From an uncultured Alphaproteobacteria bacterium (GTDB lineage: Bacteria > Pseudomonadota > Alphaproteobacteria > Reyranellales > Reyranellaceae): a DNA stretch of 6,243 bases. The notes under the pieces were generated by a model. The model saw nothing but the letters and a program-made list of their open reading frames with translations, had not been told where the DNA came from and did no database searches. The stretch lies in the NCBI GenBank assembly GCA_903929895.1, contig CAIYWM010000646.1:1-6243 (forward strand), written 5' to 3'. This document shows positions 4,933 through 6,243 of this stretch, piece by piece (within the stretch, counting starts at the first letter, position 1; every line of letters starts with the position of its first letter). The translations under genes were made by a program, and so were the position numbers.

Positions 4933-6183
4933 TCAGGTGCGGAAGCGCAGCAGCAGGTGATTGACGCCGTTCAGCTTGACGTAGAGGTCTTCGAACTGCG
5001 CGTAGAAATCCTCCCACTGCGGCAGGCCGCCCTGGCTGCCGAGCGAGGTGTAGATCTCCGCGACCGTCCGGCGGCCGTCGATCTGCGAGATGATGCGCGG
5101 CGCCAGCGCCGGCAGCTGGGCCCGCCAGGGAAAGCCGTCGAGGTTGGCGACCAGCGGGGAGCCGGGCTGCAGGCCCGCGGCGAACTTCTGCGCGTCCATC
5201 TCGCGCAGCACCGGGATGGCCGACGTATCCTCGGGCCGCGCGACCGTGTCGAAGCCGGCGCGCGTGGCATAGAAGACGTGCGTGCGCAGGTTGCCGGCCA
5301 GGCGTTCGGCGAAGGCCGCCCGATCGAGCAGCGGCAGTGAGCTCATCTGGCGCGCGATCACGGGATCGCTCATGTAGGTCGCGGGCTCGTAGCGCACCGG
5401 TTCCAGGAAGGCGACGACACGCAGGCCGGAGGCGGCGGCCATGCTGCCGATCTGGGGCACCGTGAAGGCGCGGTCGCAGCTGTGCAGCAGCAGGTCGTAG
5501 AGGCCGGCGTCGCCCCCCGTCACATGGTCGTTGAGGTAGGGATTGCGGCGGAACAGGTTGGTCGTCGGCAGGAAGCGGATCAGGCGCTTGGCCATCGCCA
5601 GCCGGTCCTCGATCGCCATCGACGGCGGCGCCAGGGTCTGCAGCATCTCCTGCAGGGGGTAGACGCCGCTGCGGCCATATTCGCCGTAGAGCATGACGCC
5701 CATGCCGCCCTCGGCATGCAGCACGCTCGCCAGGGCCTGCATGCCGGCCGTCGGGTCGGGCAGGTGGTGCAGCACGCCGGTGCAGTCGATGTAGTCGAAA
5801 TGGCCGATGTTCATCGTCGGCAGGTCGAGCAGCGAGCCGGTCAGGAACGTGATGTTGCGCAGGCCGCGCGCCTTGGCGCGCGCCTCGCAGATCTGTCGCG
5901 AGGCGGAGGAGAGGTCGAGATAGAAGACCTCGCCGGGGCAGCGGCGATCGACGAGCTGCTGGGCCAGCATGATGCAGGCATCGCCCGTGCCGCCGCCGGC
6001 GACCAGCGCGCGGAAGGGCCGGATGAAGTTCAGCCGGCCGGCGTACAGGTAGTGGTTGATCTCGAGGACGTGGCTCGGCGTGCCCGTGATCAGGCGGATC
6101 GCCTCGTCGCGCGGGTCTCGGGAAGGATAGGGCAGCGCCTCATACTGGGCGCGAACACTGTCCAACGGCGAGGAAACGGTCAT
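4933..6183 (-). CDS. Class I SAM-dependent methyltransferase with C-terminal extension
   Basis: With the ATG at 6183 the protein has 416 residues. The N-terminus carries QYEALPYPSRDPRDE (13-27), a signature seen ahead of the fold in a group of bacterial methyltransferases. The SAM-binding fold follows: motif I LVAGGGTGD (60-68), acidic D90 at the end of strand 2 (YLDLS), GSLLDLP (116-122) and FDYIDCTGVLHHLPDP (129-144). Residues about 180-310 form a middle helical part. A C-terminal part from about 330 has IDGRRTVAEI (368-377), resembling small winged-helix or PqqD-like tails; its role is unclear. The frame stays open to a TTG at 6240, adding 19 residues, but that TTG directly follows a stop and the ATG lies just ahead of the conserved block. 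The ribosome binding site at 6183 is modest (AAGG, five bases away). The target is unknown. It is the first gene of a likely operon with the downstream transporter. Confidence 0.85.
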   Translation of the reverse strand: MTVSSPLDSVRAQYEALPYPSRDPRDEAIRLITGTPSHVLEINHYLYAGRLNFIRPFRALVAGGGTGDACIMLAQQLVDRRCPGEVFYLDLSSASRQICEARAKARGLRNITFLTGSLLDLPTMNIGHFDYIDCTGVLHHLPDPTAGMQALASVLHAEGGMGVMLYGEYGRSGVYPLQEMLQTLAPPSMAIEDRLAMAKRLIRFLPTTNLFRRNPYLNDHVTGGDAGLYDLLLHSCDRAFTVPQIGSMAAASGLRVVAFLEPVRYEPATYMSDPVIARQMSSLPLLDRAAFAERLAGNLRTHVFYATRAGFDTVARPEDTSAIPVLREMDAQKFAAGLQPGSPLVANLDGFPWRAQLPALAPRIISQIDGRRTVAEIYTSLGSQGGLPQWEDFYAQFEDLYVKLNGVNHLLLRFRT

Positions 6184-6243
6184 CAGGGCCTTGTTTGACG
6201 GCAAGCTGGGCGCTACCGGAGGGATGGCAACGCCTGCCAATCA

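Noticed and set aside
5482..6198. 238-codon + strand frame, and 154 codons at 4876-5340
   Set aside because: Both are antisense to the methyltransferase, low in complexity and without recognisable motifs.
6184..6240. TTG start extending the methyltransferase by 19 residues
   Set aside because: The TTG directly follows an in-frame TGA, the added residues are not family-like, and the ATG at 6183 lies just before the conserved N-terminal block.
6216..6243. GGAGGG followed by ATG on the + strand as the start of a divergent gene
   Set aside because: The spacing of about one base is too short for a usual ribosome binding site and the frame runs out of the window after a few codons.

Overview
The window is GC-rich chromosomal DNA, most likely from an alphaproteobacterium of the Rhizobiales or Rhodospirillales type. 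This is judged from three things: the strong G/C third-position bias of the main genes, a Bradyrhizobium-style palindromic repeat (ends like CCTCA..CTGAGGAG), and a tRNA-Gly 3' half of the alphaproteobacterial kind. The genus cannot be fixed from the sequence alone.

Left part (1 to about 734): an unrecognised ORF (2-517) with weaker G/C third-position bias than its neighbours, then about 170 bp without a gene, then the 3' half of a tRNA-Gly(GCC) gene (688-734) with no matching 5' half. This layout is what an integrated element leaves at its far end when it recombines into a tRNA anticodon loop. I read the left part as the distal end of a genomic island and the tRNA fragment as its attachment site. 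Two compact dyads follow (758-774, 783-797).

Middle part (899-3857): panC, the last enzyme of pantothenate synthesis, on the + strand. It converges on a TfdA-like Fe(II)/2-oxoglutarate dioxygenase on the - strand, and two head-to-head palindromic repeat units (1776-1887) fill the gap. The dioxygenase is divergent from a D-2-hydroxyacid dehydrogenase, with only about 53 bp between their starts, so the two may share a control region. TfdA-type cleavage of oxyacetates releases glyoxylate, and D-2-hydroxyacid dehydrogenases include glyoxylate reductases, so a metabolic link is possible but unproven.

Right part (3858-6243): an intergenic gap carries four copies of an A-rich 9-bp repeat. After it comes a probable two-gene - strand operon: a class I SAM-dependent methyltransferase with a C-terminal extension, followed 22 bp later by a ten-helix DMT/EamA-type transporter. 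The substrates of both are unknown. No rRNA gene, CRISPR array, complete insertion sequence or complete tRNA was seen. The most notable element is the probable island/tRNA-Gly junction; I did not find a clearly new multi-gene system.
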